NCBI GenBank assembly: GCA_002840835.1 | Contig: PHCQ01000004.1 | Coordinates: forward strand, 81,664 to 145,663 | DNA: 64,000 nucleotides | DNA from: Betaproteobacteria bacterium HGW-Betaproteobacteria-16 | GTDB lineage: Bacteria > Pseudomonadota > Gammaproteobacteria > Burkholderiales > Burkholderiaceae_C | Direction: 5' to 3' | Position numbers and translations under genes: made by a program | Shown: positions 54,546-63,945 of the stretch, in pieces | Layout of the letters: every line of letters starts with the position of its first letter | How positions within the stretch are numbered: position 1 is the stretch's first letter | The notes under the pieces: model-generated | Database searches by the model: none | The model's input: only the letters and a program-made list of their open reading frames with translations | Told to the model about the DNA's origin: nothing

Positions 54546-55181
54546 ATGAAGGTTCTTAGCCATAGAGGCTATTGGAAGACCGTTGCTGAAAAAAACACGC
54601 CGGCTGCGTTCGAGCGTTCCTTTTCCTTGGGTTTCGGCACCGAAACCGATTTGAGAGATCTCGCGGGCCAATTGGTGGTTTCCCATGATCCTCCCGCCTT
54701 GGGGGCATTGGCGGCAGACGACTTGCTGGCCATTCATCAACGACATGACGCAACCCTTCCGCTGGCGCTCAACATCAAGGCGGACGGGCTCCAGTCGCTC
54801 CTCTTGGCCAGCCTTGAGCGCCTGCCGCAGCTCGACGCATTCGTGTTCGATATGTCGATTCCCGATGCGATACAGTGGTTGAAGGTCGGCGTGCCGATCT
54901 TCACGCGCCACAGCGATGTGGAACCAGATCCGGTGCTCTACAGTGCGGCGGCCGGCATCTGGCTGGACGGGTTTCACGGCGACTGGTGGGACGGCGCAGT
55001 GATTGCGCGGCATCTGGACGCCGGCAAGAGGGTCTGCATCGTGTCCCCTGAATTGCACCGTCGCGAGCATCGCGCCGCCTGGGAGCGGCTCGCAAACGAT
55101 GGCCTGCCGAGTGACGGAACGGTGATGATTTGCACCGATTTGCCTGAAGAGGCGAGGGAGTATTTTGGCAATGACCATTGA
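54546..55181 (+). CDS. Glycerophosphodiester phosphodiesterase (GDPD)-like protein
   Basis: A 211-residue TIM-barrel protein. The N-terminus MKVLSHRGYW holds the family His6-Arg7-Gly8, and FGTETDLRD has Glu33 and Asp35, with His47 in VVSHDPP. The usual PENT motif is changed to EKNT. It has no signal peptide, so it works in the cytoplasm. It begins an operon of phosphate-handling genes (HAD, two nucleotidyltransferases, cupin), which hints at a phosphodiester substituent precursor, but the substrate is not known. The ATG at 54546 is chosen over a longer frame from 54504. Confidence 0.8.
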   Translation: MKVLSHRGYWKTVAEKNTPAAFERSFSLGFGTETDLRDLAGQLVVSHDPPALGALAADDLLAIHQRHDATLPLALNIKADGLQSLLLASLERLPQLDAFVFDMSIPDAIQWLKVGVPIFTRHSDVEPDPVLYSAAAGIWLDGFHGDWWDGAVIARHLDAGKRVCIVSPELHRREHRAAWERLANDGLPSDGTVMICTDLPEEAREYFGNDH

Positions 55182-55803
55182 AGCAGTCGTCTTTGACATG
55201 GATGGTGTCCTGATCGACGCCAAGGACTGGCACTACGAGGCGCTCAACCACGCCCTTGAGCTTTTTGGCTACACCATCAGCCGGGCGGACCACCTCTCGA
55301 CCTTTGATGGGCTGCCCACCCGCCGCAAGCTCGACATGCTCACGCAGGAGCGTGGCTTGCCCCGCGGCCTGCATGGTTTTCTCAACGACCTGAAGCAGCA
55401 GTACACAGTCGATCAGGTCTACCTGAAGTGCAAGCCGCTGTTCGTGCACGAATACGCACTGTCCAACCTGAAGGCGCGTGGGTACAAGCTCGCCCTGGCA
55501 TCAAATTCGATCCGCTCCACGGTGGAGCTGATGATGAAGAAGAGCAACCTCGACGTCTATTTCGACGCGATGCTGAGTTGCGAAGACGTGAGCCAGCCCA
55601 AGCCGTATCCCGATATTTACCTGCACGCCGCAGAAGTGCTGGGTGTTGCCCCGGAAAACTGCCTGGTGGTCGAAGACAACACGAACGGCATCCGTGCAGC
55701 CGAGGGCGCCGGTTGTCCTGTGCTGGTGGTCCAGAGCGTTCACGATGTGCAGCTCGACCGCATTCTTGACGCCATCGGTCGCACGGAGGGGCGCAAAGCA
55801 TGA
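55171..55803 (+). CDS. HAD-superfamily phosphatase / phosphomutase-like hydrolase
   Basis: A 210-residue HAD subfamily I enzyme. The nucleophile motif is D9-M-D11-G-V in VVFDMDGVLIDA, motif II is LASNS, motif III the Lys in QPKPYPDIYLHAAE, and motif IV VVEDNTNGIRAAEGAG. It resembles phosphoglycolate phosphatase and beta-phosphoglucomutase. It overlaps the GDPD-like gene by 11 bases and the nucleotidyltransferase gene by four. A TTG at 55165 is an alternative start. Confidence 0.88.
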   Translation: MTIEAVVFDMDGVLIDAKDWHYEALNHALELFGYTISRADHLSTFDGLPTRRKLDMLTQERGLPRGLHGFLNDLKQQYTVDQVYLKCKPLFVHEYALSNLKARGYKLALASNSIRSTVELMMKKSNLDVYFDAMLSCEDVSQPKPYPDIYLHAAEVLGVAPENCLVVEDNTNGIRAAEGAGCPVLVVQSVHDVQLDRILDAIGRTEGRKA

Positions 55804-56537
55804 AAGTCATCATTCCCATGGCAGGCAACGACGAACTGTTTCGTCGCCACGGCTTCCACTACGCCAAGCCAGTGATCGAGATCGATCGCCGACCACTGGT
55901 CGAACATGCGTTCGAGAGCCTCAACTCGATTCCTGAGGCCAAATTTGTGTTCGTCGTTCGCAAGGAAGACGACCTTCGCTTTCACCTGCGGGATGTTCTT
56001 CAGCTTCTGAATCCGAACGTCACCGTGTTGCGTGCAGATGGCGACACCGCGGGCGCGGGCTGCACAGCCCTGCTCGCCATCGAACACATCGACCCGGAAG
56101 AAGAGCTCATCATCGCCAACGCCGACCAGATTGTGAACGTTGACTTTGAAGAGATCGTCAACAACTTTCGTGACCGAGGCCTTGATGCCGGCACCATCGT
56201 CTTTGACTCTGTGCATCCCCGCTGGTCCTTCGTCAAAACCAATGCAGAGGGTTTCGTCATCGAGGCGGCGGAAAAACGCCCGATCAGTCGCAATGCGACG
56301 GCAGGCGTCTACTACTTCCGGCGCGGCGCCGATTTCGTCATGGCGATGCAGAACATGATCAAAAAGGGCGCCTCCGTGAACAACGGCTACTTTGTCTGCC
56401 CATGCTTCAACGAGCTCATCCTCGCGCAAAAGCGGATCGGCACCGTGGAAATCCAGCGTGACCAATACATCTCGCTGGCCACCCCGCAAGCGATCGATGA
56501 ATATGAACAGGTTTTGTCTGCACGCAGAAGGGAGTGA
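55800..56537 (+). CDS. Nucleotidyltransferase family protein, divergent (copy 1)
   Basis: A 245-residue sugar-phosphate nucleotidyltransferase fold. The N-terminus MKVIIPMAGNDELFRRHGFHYAKPVIEID lacks the usual GxGxR turn of the nucleotide loop (NDELF replaces it), while the later ANADQIVNVDF and AGVYYFRRGADFV match copy 2 at 56857. This suggests either altered nucleotide use or loss of activity. Translationally coupled (ATGA) to the HAD gene before it. Confidence 0.82.
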   Translation: MKVIIPMAGNDELFRRHGFHYAKPVIEIDRRPLVEHAFESLNSIPEAKFVFVVRKEDDLRFHLRDVLQLLNPNVTVLRADGDTAGAGCTALLAIEHIDPEEELIIANADQIVNVDFEEIVNNFRDRGLDAGTIVFDSVHPRWSFVKTNAEGFVIEAAEKRPISRNATAGVYYFRRGADFVMAMQNMIKKGASVNNGYFVCPCFNELILAQKRIGTVEIQRDQYISLATPQAIDEYEQVLSARRRE

Positions 56538-56542
56538 AGCAC

Positions 56543-56863
56543 ATGGAGCTATTCAAACTGTCCGACATGACCAAGGGCTGGTTTGTCGGCAATTTTTCGC
56601 CCACGGTGCAACGTTCCGACGCCGTCGAGGTCGCTGTCAAGACCTATGCAGCCGGCAGCCACGAGGCGCGGCACCTGCACAAGATTGCTCAAGAAATCAC
56701 CCTGATCCTGCAGGGTCGGGCGCGAATGAACGAGACCGTCTATGAGGCGGGCGACATCGTGGTGATTGCACCGGGCGAATCCACAGACTTTGAGGCCCTC
56801 ACTGACGTGACCACGGTCGTGGTCAAGACACCCAGTGTCGCTGGAGACAAGTACGAATGTTGA
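56543..56863 (+). CDS. Small cupin-domain protein
   Basis: A 106-residue single-domain cupin. Metal-binding residues of motif 1 are visible in GSHEARHLHKIAQEITLILQGRA (His, His, Glu), and motif 2 includes AGDIVVIAPGESTDFEAL. It may be an isomerase/epimerase or a binding protein for sugar phosphates; no specific reaction can be assigned. The ATG at 56543 has GGAG at 56531-56534, 8 bases upstream, and is preferred to the GTG at 56534. It overlaps the next nucleotidyltransferase by 7 bases. Confidence 0.8.
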   Translation: MELFKLSDMTKGWFVGNFSPTVQRSDAVEVAVKTYAAGSHEARHLHKIAQEITLILQGRARMNETVYEAGDIVVIAPGESTDFEALTDVTTVVVKTPSVAGDKYEC

Positions 56864-57627
56864 ACATTGTGGTCCCCATGGCCGGGCGAGGCTCCCGATT
56901 CGCAGACGCCGGATACACACTGCCCAAGCCCCTCATTCCGATCCACGGACATCCGATGATTCGCGTGGTGATCGACAACCTCACCCCTGCGGACGATCAC
57001 CGCTTCCACTTTTTGATCTTGCGCGAACACGCTGAGCAATACCAGCTCGACGCCCACTTGCGGGCCTGGGCACCAGGCTGCCGGATCATCTTTGTGGACT
57101 CGGTCACCGAGGGCGCCGCCTGCACGGTGCTGCTGGCGCGGGAGTTCATCGACAACGACGATCCGTTGATGATCGCCAACTGCGACCAGTACATCGATGC
57201 GGACATCAACACCTACCTGCAGAGCATGGGTGACGCGGACGGATTGATCATGACCATGTGGGCCGACGATCCAAAATGGTCGTTCGTGCGCCGCAACGCC
57301 GAGGGACGCGTGGTAGAAGTGGTCGAGAAGCAGGTGGTGTCGAACGAGGCCACGGTCGGCATCTACAACTTCCGCCGCGGCGCCGATTTCGTGCAAGCCG
57401 CCGAGGACATGATCGCCGCCAATTTCAGGGTGAACAACGAGTTCTATGTCGCCCCAGCCTACGACCAGATGATCAGCCGGGGTGCACGGATCGAATGCCA
57501 CAGCATTGGCCGTCTCGATGCAGGCATGCACGGCATTGGCGTCCCTGTCGACCTGACGGCCTTTTGCGAAAGCCCTGTTTCGCACCGCGCCGTCGCAAGG
57601 CTCGGCGCCCGTGAATCGCAGCGCTGA
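56857..57627 (+). CDS. Nucleotidyltransferase family protein (copy 2)
   Basis: A 256-residue NTP-transferase with an intact loop: MLNIVVPMAGRGSRFADAG, then LPKPLIPIHGHPMI. Later come MIANCDQYIDADINTYL and VGIYNFRRGADFVQAAEDM. It should make an activated sugar or alditol phosphate from NTP and the phosphate. It overlaps the cupin gene and is paired with a divergent homologue at 55800. Confidence 0.87.
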   Translation: MLNIVVPMAGRGSRFADAGYTLPKPLIPIHGHPMIRVVIDNLTPADDHRFHFLILREHAEQYQLDAHLRAWAPGCRIIFVDSVTEGAACTVLLAREFIDNDDPLMIANCDQYIDADINTYLQSMGDADGLIMTMWADDPKWSFVRRNAEGRVVEVVEKQVVSNEATVGIYNFRRGADFVQAAEDMIAANFRVNNEFYVAPAYDQMISRGARIECHSIGRLDAGMHGIGVPVDLTAFCESPVSHRAVARLGARESQR

Positions 57628-57638
57628 CGCGCCAGAAC

Positions 57639-58715
57639 ATGGTCAACAAGCAGTGGTTCCACGATCGCCTGGCCCGCCGCGTCCTGCGCTGGGCGGTGCG
57701 CTACGCCATCAGGCGAGGTGAACACTTCGCCACCTACAACGAGCGGCCGAAGCTTGCCAGCCAGATAGGAACCTGGCCTGAACGAGGCGCGCCAGCCAAG
57801 GGCTGTTCCATCGTGATGCAAGGCCCCATCGCGACGGACGATGCCTTTACGAAGGAAACGCTGGTCCTCTATGCCCGCAATTTCCCGGCGTGCAAGCTGA
57901 TCCTGTCGACCTGGGCCGACACGCCGCGCGAGCTTCTCGATCCGATCCAGCAACTTGGCGTGGAAATTGTGTTGTCCGAAAAGCCAAAGGTGGCGGGGCT
58001 GTTCAATGTGAACATGCAACTGGTGAGCGCGGGCGCCGGCGTTCGCGCCGCCGTGGCGCAAGGGGCTGAGTGGATCCTCAAGACCCGGACCGACCAGCGC
58101 ATGTACAACCCCGATGCCATGTCCTACCTCATCGCGCTGGCGCAGGCGTTTCCGGTGGCGCCCGGTTTCCGGCAGCGCCACAGAATCATCGGTGTTGGCC
58201 AGGGCTCCCTGAAGTTTGCGCCTTACCACGTGACGGACCAATCGGTCTTTGGACATGCGCAGGACATGCTGACCTACTGGACCCCACCCTTGCGCGACAC
58301 GCCACCGCCCACGGGTTGGCCTGCGAGTCTTGGCGACATCTACACACAGACGCCGATCGGTGAGCTCTGCCGCCACGCGGCCGCCGAGACCTACATCACC
58401 AGCAGCTTTCTGTCTAGCGTTGGGCGCACACTGGATTGGTCGCTCGCAGACACCTGGGCTGCCTACCGCGATCATTTCTGTTTTGCCGACTACGCGGCCA
58501 CGGACCTCTACTGGGTCAAGGCGCAAAGCTATTCGCTGCGCGAGGACCTCATCGCCTACGACAGGGTGTCGAACCGGCAGGAATTCACCTTCCGTGAGTG
58601 GTTGCTGGTGCACACCGGATCACTCAAACCCGAAGACGCGCAGCGCTACGAGGGGGTTTTTGCGACCCGGTTCGACGACGCCGTGGTGCCTTTGCCCGAC
58701 CCCCAGGGCACGTGA
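57639..58715 (+). CDS. WavE-family LPS synthesis protein
   Basis: A 358-residue protein with the WavE core: CSIVMQGPIATDDAFTKETLVLYARNFP, then STWADTPRE, WILKTRTDQRMY near residue 150 (an acidic motif where GTs bind metal) and FATRFDDAV at the end. WavE was first noted in Vibrio cholerae LPS core clusters and is thought to be a glycosyltransferase. It starts 11 bases after the nucleotidyltransferase and is separated by 91 bases from the next gene. Confidence 0.83.
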   Translation: MVNKQWFHDRLARRVLRWAVRYAIRRGEHFATYNERPKLASQIGTWPERGAPAKGCSIVMQGPIATDDAFTKETLVLYARNFPACKLILSTWADTPRELLDPIQQLGVEIVLSEKPKVAGLFNVNMQLVSAGAGVRAAVAQGAEWILKTRTDQRMYNPDAMSYLIALAQAFPVAPGFRQRHRIIGVGQGSLKFAPYHVTDQSVFGHAQDMLTYWTPPLRDTPPPTGWPASLGDIYTQTPIGELCRHAAAETYITSSFLSSVGRTLDWSLADTWAAYRDHFCFADYAATDLYWVKAQSYSLREDLIAYDRVSNRQEFTFREWLLVHTGSLKPEDAQRYEGVFATRFDDAVVPLPDPQGT

Positions 58716-58806
58716 TGCACCTGCGCGATGGATTGCCCGTCGTGCAGCGGGCATCGCACCCAAGCTCCAGCTCGGGCCATCATCCCGTGCCCCTATACTG
58801 ACTGAC

Positions 58807-60261
58807 ATGGCTTTATCGTCCCGGCCACCCCGCTCCATTCTCAAGCGCCGCGGCAGCATTTCAACGGCAGCACAGGCCTTGCTTGATGCAGCGGCCATGA
58901 CGGGCCTGGGCTATGCCCTGATCCGGTTTTACATCGGGGGCATGAATGCGCCCTACACGGTGCTGATGCTGCTGCTGCTGGTGGGCATGTGGGTGACCTA
59001 TGACCAGTTCGGTCTCTATCGCAGCAACAGCAGCCACACACGCAAGGCCTTCAGCCTCTTCAAGGCCTGGACCTTGGTATTCGCCTTCCTCCTGATGGTG
59101 GGTTTCGCCACCAAACAGACCGAGATTTTCTCTCGCCTACTGGTCGGTCAGTGGTACGTGCTGGGCTACCTGGTCCAGGTGGCCCTTCACTACAGTATTC
59201 GCGAATTGCAGATCCGCCTGCTGCGCCGCACCGTGACGCCCGAGAACGTGTTGATCGTGGGCACAGGTCGACTGGCCCGCTATCTGCACAACAAGATCTC
59301 CAACAACCCCTGGCTCGGGCAGCGCGTGATTGGTTGCCTGGCACTGCCAGCGACCGACAAAACCCCGTCGGACAACGGCTTCACACGGCTGCACGAGCCT
59401 TCGGATTTTGCGTCCCTGTCCGATCCAGGCGTGGTCGGTCAATTCGACGAAATGATGGCCATCATCGAGCAGCACGACATCGACACGGTGTACTTTGCGA
59501 TTCCTCTGGATGCCTCTGAACTCATCGAGGGCATGTACTTCAGTCTGCTGGACAAACATGTGGCGGTGCACTGGGTTCCCGACATCTATTCGCTCCTGCT
59601 GGTGAACCACAGCGTGCGTGAAATCGCAGGCCTGCCGGTGCTCACGCTGTCTGAAACCCCGTTGACCGGCACCCGGCTGTTGCTCAAGGCCATTGAAGAC
59701 GTGCTGCTCTCTGGCTTGGTGCTGCTGCTGGTCTCACCGCTGTTGCTGATCATTGCACTGGCCATCAAGCTCGACAGCCCCGGCCCGGTGTTCTTCCGCC
59801 AGGCCCGTAAAGGCTGGAGCGGAAAGACCTTCCACATCTGGAAATTTCGCAGCATGCACGTGCACCAGCCGGACAACGGCATCGTCAAGCAAGCCACCCG
59901 AGACGATCCGCGCATTACCCGCGTCGGCGGTTTCCTGCGCAAGACCAGCCTGGATGAGCTGCCGCAACTCATCAATGTGTTGCGAGGCGAAATGTCACTG
60001 GTGGGGCCAAGGCCACATGCCGTGCAACACGACATGGAGTACTCCCAACGCATCAACAGCTACTTCGCCCGCCACAACATCAAACCCGGTATCACCGGCC
60101 TTGCCCAGGTTCGCGGACTGCGAGGCGAGACCGCCACCATCGAACAGATGCAGCAGCGTGTCGAGGCAGACATCGAGTACATCAACAACTGGTCCCTCTG
60201 GCTGGACTTCACCATCCTGCTGCGCACGCTGGGCGCGCTGACGGGGAAGAATGCCTACTGA
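58807..60261 (+). CDS. Polyprenyl-phosphate hexose-1-phosphate transferase (WcaJ/EpsE-like)
   Basis: A 484-residue initiating transferase. About four or five N-terminal helices are followed by a Rossmann-like domain (NVLIVGTGRLARYLHNKI near residue 151). The catalytic bacterial-sugar-transferase domain at the C-terminus has WKFRSMHVH from Lys346's strand and GGFLRKTSLDELPQLINVLRGEMSLVGPRPH. It loads glucose-1-phosphate or a similar sugar phosphate onto undecaprenyl phosphate to begin each repeat. The frame opens at 58330, but the ATG at 58807 is the real start. It is the last plus-strand gene of the locus. Confidence 0.93.
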   Translation: MALSSRPPRSILKRRGSISTAAQALLDAAAMTGLGYALIRFYIGGMNAPYTVLMLLLLVGMWVTYDQFGLYRSNSSHTRKAFSLFKAWTLVFAFLLMVGFATKQTEIFSRLLVGQWYVLGYLVQVALHYSIRELQIRLLRRTVTPENVLIVGTGRLARYLHNKISNNPWLGQRVIGCLALPATDKTPSDNGFTRLHEPSDFASLSDPGVVGQFDEMMAIIEQHDIDTVYFAIPLDASELIEGMYFSLLDKHVAVHWVPDIYSLLLVNHSVREIAGLPVLTLSETPLTGTRLLLKAIEDVLLSGLVLLLVSPLLLIIALAIKLDSPGPVFFRQARKGWSGKTFHIWKFRSMHVHQPDNGIVKQATRDDPRITRVGGFLRKTSLDELPQLINVLRGEMSLVGPRPHAVQHDMEYSQRINSYFARHNIKPGITGLAQVRGLRGETATIEQMQQRVEADIEYINNWSLWLDFTILLRTLGALTGKNAY

Positions 60262-60357
60262 TCTGCGGGCACTGGCCGCCGGCCGTTCTGGATTTGCTTG
60301 CTCATCCGACGACTTGAACAGTTGACTCTCAGCTGTCTTGAGGGATGCGCTGAACCA

Positions 60358-61158
60358 TCAAGGCTTTGTGGCGGTTACCGCAAAACCATCTCCAGGCAGA
60401 AAACCCAGAATAGCTCCCTGAGCATTCAACACGGCGACCCATTCCTGTCGGTGAAGCACGGGCAAAAAGAACAACGCATCCACTTCGATTTGATGGCGCT
60501 CCGCCAATTCTTTTGCCTCCTGAACGGTTGAAGGAAACTGAGCCACAAATTCGGACAGGGGTTTGGCGCGCGCCTTTACTTTGGCTGCATAGGCTTCGTC
60601 ATACGCAATGTAGAAATCTGGTCGCTGTGAATAATCTCGACCTCCGGTCACCGAGTCGAGCATGACTTCATGTCGCTCATCGCGATCCCGCGGCTCCCTG
60701 ATGCCCACAGTCACAGGCCCTGACGACCAGGTTGGCCGAAGAGATGAATCCAGTTGGGCAATGTCATTGACGACGTCGACCCCTTGATAATCTTGCAGGC
60801 TGATCACCCTAAACCGATCGACCTCGTGTACAAGGAAAAGCGGCCTAGCCTGATAGGCAGTGTGCAAGCCATAAGCCAGGGCGGCGAGTTGCACCATGAT
60901 GACCAGTGACATGTCCAAAAACACTTCACGTCGCGGTTTCTTGGGGCTGAACAGGATGAGTGTGAGCAGAGGGCCGCACACCACGTCGACCCCCATGAGG
61001 ATCAGGAAGAGCCTGACACCGCCTGAAAGCTGGCCGTAAGGGTGTGGATACCAGAAGCCAAATACGATCACTGCGGCCAGGGCAGCCACCAGCAACGAGC
61101 CAAGCAGATGAAAGAAGGCCGCCTTGCTGGCGGCCTTCATGCGGAGTTGGAAGGTCAT
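60358..61158 (-). CDS. TfpX/TfpZ-family type IV pilin accessory protein
   Basis: A 266-residue protein with an N-terminal membrane region. The segment FGFWYPHPYGQLSGGVRLFLILMGVDVVCGPLLTLILFSP is the hallmark of TfpX/TfpZ proteins, and LALAYGLHTAY and LVHEVDRFRV follow. These proteins are encoded beside pilA in Pseudomonas and relatives and are needed for normal assembly of their cognate pilin. Here it starts 9 bases after pilin 2's stop, on the same strand, and so is probably transcribed with it. An alternative ATG at 61140 gives a start at MKAASK. Confidence 0.88.
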   Translation of the reverse strand: MTFQLRMKAASKAAFFHLLGSLLVAALAAVIVFGFWYPHPYGQLSGGVRLFLILMGVDVVCGPLLTLILFSPKKPRREVFLDMSLVIMVQLAALAYGLHTAYQARPLFLVHEVDRFRVISLQDYQGVDVVNDIAQLDSSLRPTWSSGPVTVGIREPRDRDERHEVMLDSVTGGRDYSQRPDFYIAYDEAYAAKVKARAKPLSEFVAQFPSTVQEAKELAERHQIEVDALFFLPVLHRQEWVAVLNAQGAILGFLPGDGFAVTATKP

Positions 61159-61167
61159 GGGACGAGT

Positions 61168-61734
61168 TTATCGGCATTCGGCCGGCATGTATTTGGCCGG
61201 CATGGTGCCCAGGGTGATGTTGGTCATGCCTCGGGCCGTGGCCGTGAGGGAACTGTCGCTGGCGCAGGCCCAGTCGATGGATTCGGTGGAGGCCGCAGTA
61301 GGGGCGGCCAAGTTCACGTTAGGGGATAGTGTAAAAGTCAATCCGTTCAGTCCGGCCGGGATGCCATTGGCCGCTGTGGCCCTTATCGTCACGAAAATTG
61401 GCCATGTGGTGCTCCCGGCAAAGGGAAGGCAGTTTACGCCCACAAGCCCCACGACGCCAACACACATATTCCCCATGTACTTCGACTGCTTTTCAAGTGC
61501 TGGACTCGAGTTAATTGCTACTGATGCAGCATTTAAGCCCGCCACCCTGTCTTGTGTATAGGCCTCACTGAGCAGATTCTTTGTCGTTGAGGCTGCAACC
61601 AACGCCTCGCTGGTTTTCGCTCGGATGGCGTAGTCTTGATACGCCGGCAAAGCCACAGCAGCCAAAATTCCAATGATGGCGACCACAATCATCAACTCGA
61701 TCAAAGTGAAGCCTTGTTGCACCAAAAATTTCAT
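61168..61734 (-). CDS. pilA: Type IV pilin, copy 2
   Basis: A 188-residue prepilin. The leader MKFLVQQG is cleaved before Phe9, giving FTLIE with the +5 Glu, followed by the hydrophobic assembly helix [19 protein letters not shown]. The globular part has four Cys (91, 102, 157, 187) and ends KYMPAECR, so a C-terminal disulfide loop is expected. It has a GAGG ribosome site about 9 bases upstream and its own sigma-54 promoter. It is paralogous to copy 1, strongly so over the first 48 residues, divergent after that. Confidence 0.95.
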   Translation of the reverse strand: MKFLVQQGFTLIELMIVVAIIGILAAVALPAYQDYAIRAKTSEALVAASTTKNLLSEAYTQDRVAGLNAASVAINSSPALEKQSKYMGNMCVGVVGLVGVNCLPFAGSTTWPIFVTIRATAANGIPAGLNGLTFTLSPNVNLAAPTAASTESIDWACASDSSLTATARGMTNITLGTMPAKYMPAECR

Positions 61735-61774
61735 AACTGTAGCCTCTATTAGATAGCATCTCTCTACTGTAAAA

Positions 61775-61791
61775 AGCAGAAGCTGTGCCAC
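61775..61791 (-). promoter_or_regulatory. Sigma-54 promoter of pilin copy 2
   Basis: Read on the minus strand: TGGCACAGCTTCTGCT. GG at 61789-61788 and GC at 61777-61776 are separated by exactly 10 bases, the -24/-12 spacing of sigma-54. The predicted transcription start is near 61764, about 30 bases before the ATG. Confidence 0.8.
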
Positions 61792-61841
61792 AAGATAATC
61801 GAGCACTATCGTTAACTAATGCACACTCACAACTAAAGTAA

Positions 61842-61877
61842 CGACAGATTTTGTCTAAGTAGTGACGTTTCTTGTCA
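61842..61877 (-). promoter_or_regulatory. Two activator-type dyads upstream of pilin copy 2
   Basis: CGACAGATTTTGTCT (61842-61856) and TGACGTTTCTTGTCA (61863-61877) share the pattern GAC-N7-GTC. The first is centred about 85 bases upstream of the predicted start. This matches the location and TGTC core described for PilR sites upstream of pilA in Pseudomonas. Confidence 0.6.
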
Positions 61878-61890
61878 CCTAATTGGTGCC

Positions 61891-61922
61891 AAAAAAAAGG
61901 CGCCCGTAAGGCGCCCTTTTTT
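61891..61922. terminator. Bidirectional-looking terminator after pilin copy 1
   Basis: A-tract, GGCGCC, short loop (CGTAA), GGCGCC, then a T-tract. It can form a hairpin flanked by A and T runs in either direction. It should end the pilin 1 transcript and insulate pilin 2. Confidence 0.7.
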
Positions 61923-61962
61923 GACATATGGATGGCTGACCGCCGCAGCGATCAAAAAGCCA

Positions 61963-62556
<594 letters not shown>

Positions 62557-62606
62557 GGAAAAAACTCCTTGAGGGGGTTGTTGGGGGGTTGGTAACGGTA
62601 ACCCTA

Positions 62607-62624
62607 GTGCAGGGAGCGTGCCAG
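62607..62624 (-). promoter_or_regulatory. Sigma-54 promoter of pilin copy 1
   Basis: Minus strand: CTGGCACGCTCCCTGCAC, an excellent match to the consensus TGGCACG-N4-TTGCA. GG (62622-62621) and GC (62610-62609) are 10 bases apart. The predicted start is near 62598, giving a leader of about 42 bases. Confidence 0.88.
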
Positions 62625-62675
62625 CTTGAATTGGTAGGTGATTCGCGTGCTATTTCACGGTTCGCCGGGGGTGGG

Positions 62676-62751
62676 TGACGAAATGTGTCGCATGGGGTTG
62701 AGTAGCGGTGACAAATTTTGTCGGATCGCACTCGGGTGACGTTTTTCGTCG
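62676..62751 (-). promoter_or_regulatory. Three activator-type dyads upstream of pilin copy 1
   Basis: TGACGAAATGTGTCG (62676-62690), TGACAAATTTTGTCG (62709-62723) and TGACGTTTTTCGTCG (62737-62751) fit TGAC-N7-GTCG. The nearest is centred at about -85, exactly as at pilin copy 2. They are probable binding sites for a PilR-like sigma-54 activator. Confidence 0.65.
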
Positions 62752-63132
62752 TACCGGTGGTCGGGGATGAGCGGTCATGCAAGGTCCGGGCCACTTAGGT
62801 AATGCCGTGTCAATTTAATGATTGAGCTCCCGTGATGCCAGATTGCGTGCTTCGGCAGGCATTGCCCGAACGGATGGACGTATGCTTCACCGGGTGAGTC
62901 AAGATGACCGGCGCTTCTGAGCGGTCAATACGACCATCCCACGGCCAAGACCCTCACCCCAACCCTCTCCCACGAGCGGGAGAGGGGGTTAAAGGCACGT
63001 TTGTTGGCGCGAGGTGTCTTTGTCCAGAAACCACAAGGGTCCGGCTCCGCCGGCCCGAGAGGTCGTCCCCCTCGAAGCGCCGCAGGCGCGCAACGGAGGG
63101 GGGAAGCCGCGTCAGCGGCGCAGGGGGTGTTC
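62752..63132. other. Intergenic region with GC-rich repeats
   Basis: No gene is supported here. Besides the 9-bp-stem palindrome, 63040-63130 contains further GC-rich inverted segments (CCGGCTCCGCCGGCC; AGCGCCGCAGGCGC; GCCGCGTCAGCGGC) of the REP-like type seen at the left end of the window. Confidence 0.5.
62963..62986. repeat. Perfect 9-bp-stem palindromic repeat
   Basis: CCCTCTCCC (62963-62971), loop ACGAGC, GGGAGAGGG (62978-62986), preceded by CCCTCACCCCAA. The form is a familiar intergenic palindrome in many proteobacteria. It could also serve as a terminator. Confidence 0.75.
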
Positions 63133-63945
63133 TCAGAGCTCAAACGTCATCCCAGCACTCAGCCAGCGAATGTCGTGGCGCGCTGCGTCTGCACGGTTTG
63201 GCCTTTCGTCAAAACCGCGGATCTCTTCCATGATGAGTCCGGTTTCGGCGGGTTTGGTGTGGGTGATGTAGATCGGGTAAGGCTCTGCTGCATGGGCAGG
63301 GGCGATCTGGTCGAGTTCGTCGGCCAGGGCGCTGGGCGCCAGGTGCAGGCTGCGTTGGGCCAGGGCTTTTTCGCGGTCGCTGAAGGCGGTTTCGATGATG
63401 AGCATGGCCACCGGCAGCTGGTTCACGCGTTGCCAGAAGGCCGGGTTGCGGCTGGTGTCGCCGCTGAACACCCAGTGACCGGACGGACTGTTGGCCGCAA
63501 AACCCACGGCGGGCACGGTGTGCACGGCTGCCAGCACTTCCACCGCCTTGCCTCCCACCTGCAGCACCTCGCCCACGGCAATGGGTGTGCAGCGCATGAG
63601 CGGGCTGGCGGCGCTGGGGATGGAGGAGAAGTCCGGCCAGATGAGGTTGTTGAAGATGTGGGCCTTGAGCGCGGCGATGGTGCCGGGCAGGGCGTGCACC
63701 TGCAGCGGTGGTGCGCCTGCGGCCAGGCGGCGCGCGGCCACGGCGTCGATCATCAAAGGCAGGCTGGCCACGTGGTCCAGGTGCGAGTGGGTCAGCAGCA
63801 CGTGGTTCACGGCGGCCATTTCGTCCAGGGAGAGGTCGCCCACGCCGGTGCCGGCGTCGATCAGCACGTCGTCGTCCAGCAGAAAGGAGGTGGTGCGGCA
63901 GCCCTGTGCAATGGCACCGGAACAGCCCAGAACGCGAACCCTCAT
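63133..63945 (-). CDS. Class-II 3',5'-cyclic-AMP phosphodiesterase-like MBL-fold protein
   Basis: A 270-residue metal hydrolase. The start MRVRVLGCSGAIAQGCRTTSFLLDDDVLIDAGTGVGDL is the class-II cAMP phosphodiesterase N-terminus. The metal motif THSHLDH is near residue 52, and FSGDTSRN near 160, followed by LIIETAFSDRE and the final YITHTKPAE. Homologues hydrolyse cyclic nucleotides in yeast (PDE1) and bacteria. The ATG at 63945 is the only sensible start. Nothing recognisable lies between it and the window end. Confidence 0.88.
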   Translation of the reverse strand: MRVRVLGCSGAIAQGCRTTSFLLDDDVLIDAGTGVGDLSLDEMAAVNHVLLTHSHLDHVASLPLMIDAVAARRLAAGAPPLQVHALPGTIAALKAHIFNNLIWPDFSSIPSAASPLMRCTPIAVGEVLQVGGKAVEVLAAVHTVPAVGFAANSPSGHWVFSGDTSRNPAFWQRVNQLPVAMLIIETAFSDREKALAQRSLHLAPSALADELDQIAPAHAAEPYPIYITHTKPAETGLIMEEIRGFDERPNRADAARHDIRWLSAGMTFEL

